A DNA stretch of 43,360 nt from positions 1 through 43,360 of the forward strand of contig NZ_JAATJW010000017.1 of NCBI RefSeq assembly GCF_011800755.1, in the 5' to 3' direction. Origin of the DNA: Listeria valentina (GTDB lineage Bacteria; Bacillota; Bacilli; Lactobacillales; Listeriaceae). A model generated the notes under the pieces. That model had not been told where the DNA came from. It ran no database searches and saw only the letters and a program-made list of their open reading frames with translations. Positions 41,724-43,360 of the stretch are shown here, in pieces (within the stretch, counting starts at the first letter, position 1; each line of letters starts with the position of its first letter). The translations under genes were made by a program, and so were the position numbers.

Positions 41724-43360
41724 TTAGTTTTCGTCATTAATTACTTGTGTTTGGATAAATGATGCATATAGTTCATGTGTGCGAATCAATTCCTCATGCG
41801 TACCCTGACCTGTTATACGTCCTTTGTCGACGAAAATAATTTTATCTGAGTGCTTGATTGTATCAATACGGTGAGCAATGACAAAAATCGTTTTATGTTT
41901 CATCAAATTCAGCAATGATTTTTGTACATATTGTTCAGTTCTTACGTCCAAACTTGCTGTCGCTTCATCTAAAAGTAAAATTTGCGCTTTACTTAAAAAT
42001 GCTCTTGCAATTGTAATCCGTTGTTTTTGTCCACCGGAAAGTTTTACCCCGTTTTCACCAACTTCAGCATCAAGTTTTTCAGGCAGTTCAGCTACAAAAC
42101 TATCTGCATAAGCAAGTCTCAGCGCTTCCCATAAATCTTCATCCGTTACATCATGTTTCAATCCGTAAACTAGATTTTCTCGAATTGTACCAGAAAGCAA
42201 CAAATTATCTTGTAACACATAGCTGAATTGCGAACGCCATGATTCTAACGAAATATTTTTCATTGAGTCTTCCCCAACGAAGATATCTCCGCTGATTGGG
42301 TGATAAAAACGCTCTAGTAATGAAAAGATAGTTGATTTTCCTGCACCGCTTGGTCCGACAAAGGCGATCATTTCACCAGGACTGCTTTCAAAGGAAAGGT
42401 CATCAATAACAATGTTCTTTTCGTCATAAGAAAAAGTGAGATTCTTAGCATAGATATGCTTATCTGAAAGTGACACGTTCGTTCCAAGTTTCAGATTTTC
42501 AGAATTTTCGTCGAGAATTTCATTGATTCTCTCTGTAGCTCCCTTAGCTTTTTGAAGCTGCGAAAAAAAGGTCACAAATGATGTAATTGGAGATAAAAGT
42601 TGAAAAACATATATTAAGAAGGCAATCAGCGTTCCGATTGTTAGTGTTCCAGCGTTGACACGAATACCACCATAAATAATAATTCCGATTATAATTCCCA
42701 TAACAACAAAAACGGTTATTGGACTGATAATAGCATTAATCTTAGCTTCTCTATTACCAAACTGAAATAGTTTCATAAGATCATCGTGTCCATTTTTTAC
42801 TTCTACATGCTCAGAAGTAGTTGCTTTCACTAACCGAACATTACTTACAACCTGCGAAATTTTCGAACTAAATGCTGCTGTTTCCGTTTGCAAGCCCTTT
42901 GAAATGACAAATAATTTCTTCCCTAGCGGGGCAACAAACAAGATTAATACTGGAATTGCGATAAATAGTATCACTGTCAATTTCGCATCCATAACAAGTA
43001 AAATTGCGACAATTCCGACCAACGAAATAATTCCATTAATAATTTGCGGGAATTGATCTGAAACAAGCGTTTTAATAAGCCCCGTGTCGTTTATCATTCT
43101 GCTGACAAATTCGCCAGAGTTGGTATTGTCAAAATAACGAATTGGTAAGTACAAAATTTTACTCCATAATTTATCTCTGATCGCAAATACTAATTTCAAT
43201 CCTATTAAATTTAACAAATAAATAGCAAAACCACTCAAGACAACTTGAACGGCAAACAAAATTATCAAGTAGAAGACAATACTATAATCAAAATTCTTTC
43301 CCATAAAACCGTCAATAAAATTTTTAGCAAAAAGTGGTACCGCTAGCGCAACAACTGTTG
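41724..43360 (-). CDS. ABC exporter (fused membrane and ATPase domains), N-terminus outside window
   Basis: At least 545 aa in view; the frame stays open to the window end (preceding residues VALAVPLFAKNFIDGF look like TM1), so the start lies beyond it. Membrane domain with about six helices (RYFDNTNSGEFVSRMINDTGLI coupling helix). ATPase: Walker A GPSGAGKST, Q-loop FSYVLQDNLLLSGT, LSGGQKQRITIARAFL, DEATASLD, H-loop AHRID. LmrA/MsbA-type homodimeric exporter. Whether a C39 peptidase domain precedes it cannot be seen. 10 bp before the adaptor gene; likely one operon. Confidence 0.9.
   Translation of the reverse strand, partial: TVVALAVPLFAKNFIDGFMGKNFDYSIVFYLIILFAVQVVLSGFAIYLLNLIGLKLVFAIRDKLWSKILYLPIRYFDNTNSGEFVSRMINDTGLIKTLVSDQFPQIINGIISLVGIVAILLVMDAKLTVILFIAIPVLILFVAPLGKKLFVISKGLQTETAAFSSKISQVVSNVRLVKATTSEHVEVKNGHDDLMKLFQFGNREAKINAIISPITVFVVMGIIIGIIIYGGIRVNAGTLTIGTLIAFLIYVFQLLSPITSFVTFFSQLQKAKGATERINEILDENSENLKLGTNVSLSDKHIYAKNLTFSYDEKNIVIDDLSFESSPGEMIAFVGPSGAGKSTIFSLLERFYHPISGDIFVGEDSMKNISLESWRSQFSYVLQDNLLLSGTIRENLVYGLKHDVTDEDLWEALRLAYADSFVAELPEKLDAEVGENGVKLSGGQKQRITIARAFLSKAQILLLDEATASLDVRTEQYVQKSLLNLMKHKTIFVIAHRIDTIKHSDKIIFVDKGRITGQGTHEELIRTHELYASFIQTQVINDEN

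Noticed and set aside
1-43360. CRISPR arrays, tRNA or rRNA genes, insertion sequences, phage genes
   Set aside because: None seen: no regularly spaced repeats, no transposase or integrase motifs, no tRNA-like CCA-ended cloverleaf recognised by eye.

Overview
The window is low-GC Firmicutes DNA, most likely from a nitrate-reducing species of the wider genus Listeria (not L. monocytogenes). Supporting signs are the fused glutathione synthetase gshF, a PrfA-sized Crp/Fnr regulator beside a macro-domain gene, LPXTG proteins with CnaB or MucBP repeats, an LhrC-type small RNA, and gshF next to ychF with an exact parS site. In L. monocytogenes gshF (lmo2770) and ychF (lmo2779) lie close to the chromosome origin, so this window is probably origin-proximal. 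The species cannot be fixed from the sequence alone.

Layout. 1-390: two tandem copies (one cut by the window edge) of an LhrC-like sRNA, read leftward. 392-4192: macro-domain protein, Crp/Fnr regulator, an ABC-F ATPase preceded by an attenuator-like leader with a 42-codon uORF, and a VOC protein. 4342-6946: orphan ModA lipoprotein and a CnaB LPXTG surface protein. 7114-9370: ArsR-rhodanese, DsrE-like and MFS operon under a promoter whose -10 box is covered by a 20-bp palindrome. 9486-19463: respiratory nitrate module narGHJI-nreABC plus narT, in the same order as in staphylococci, with matching inverted repeats upstream of narG and narT. 19759-23931: TMEM175-like channel, small membrane protein, AEC carrier and MucBP LPXTG protein. 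24126-27245: TPP riboswitch and tenA-thiM-thiD-thiE. 27312-32390: flavohemoglobin, a decayed lipoprotein gene, and lutABC preceded by a possible 31-aa small ORF. 32547-37553: DUF1129 protein, gshF, parS, ychF and a broken GNAT gene. 37600-43360: lipoprotein, frameshifted Crp/Fnr gene, and a four-gene ABC export cassette (MacB-like permease, ATPase, unusually short adaptor, and an ABC exporter cut by the window end).

How it works together. NarGHI reduces nitrate at the membrane under low oxygen. NarT supplies nitrate, and NreABC senses oxygen (the NreB Fe-S cluster) and nitrate (NreA). Hmp can remove NO formed as a by-product, and ModA may help supply molybdate for the Mo cofactor. LutABC oxidises lactate and could feed electrons to the quinone pool. 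The thiamine genes are a salvage set (HMP and thiazole recycling).

Signs of decay: three genes between about 28.5 and 38.9 kb carry frameshifts (DUF5105-like lipoprotein, GNAT, Crp/Fnr). The data cannot separate true pseudogenes from assembly errors. Almost all genes are on the minus strand; only modA, gshF and the broken GNAT gene are on the plus strand.
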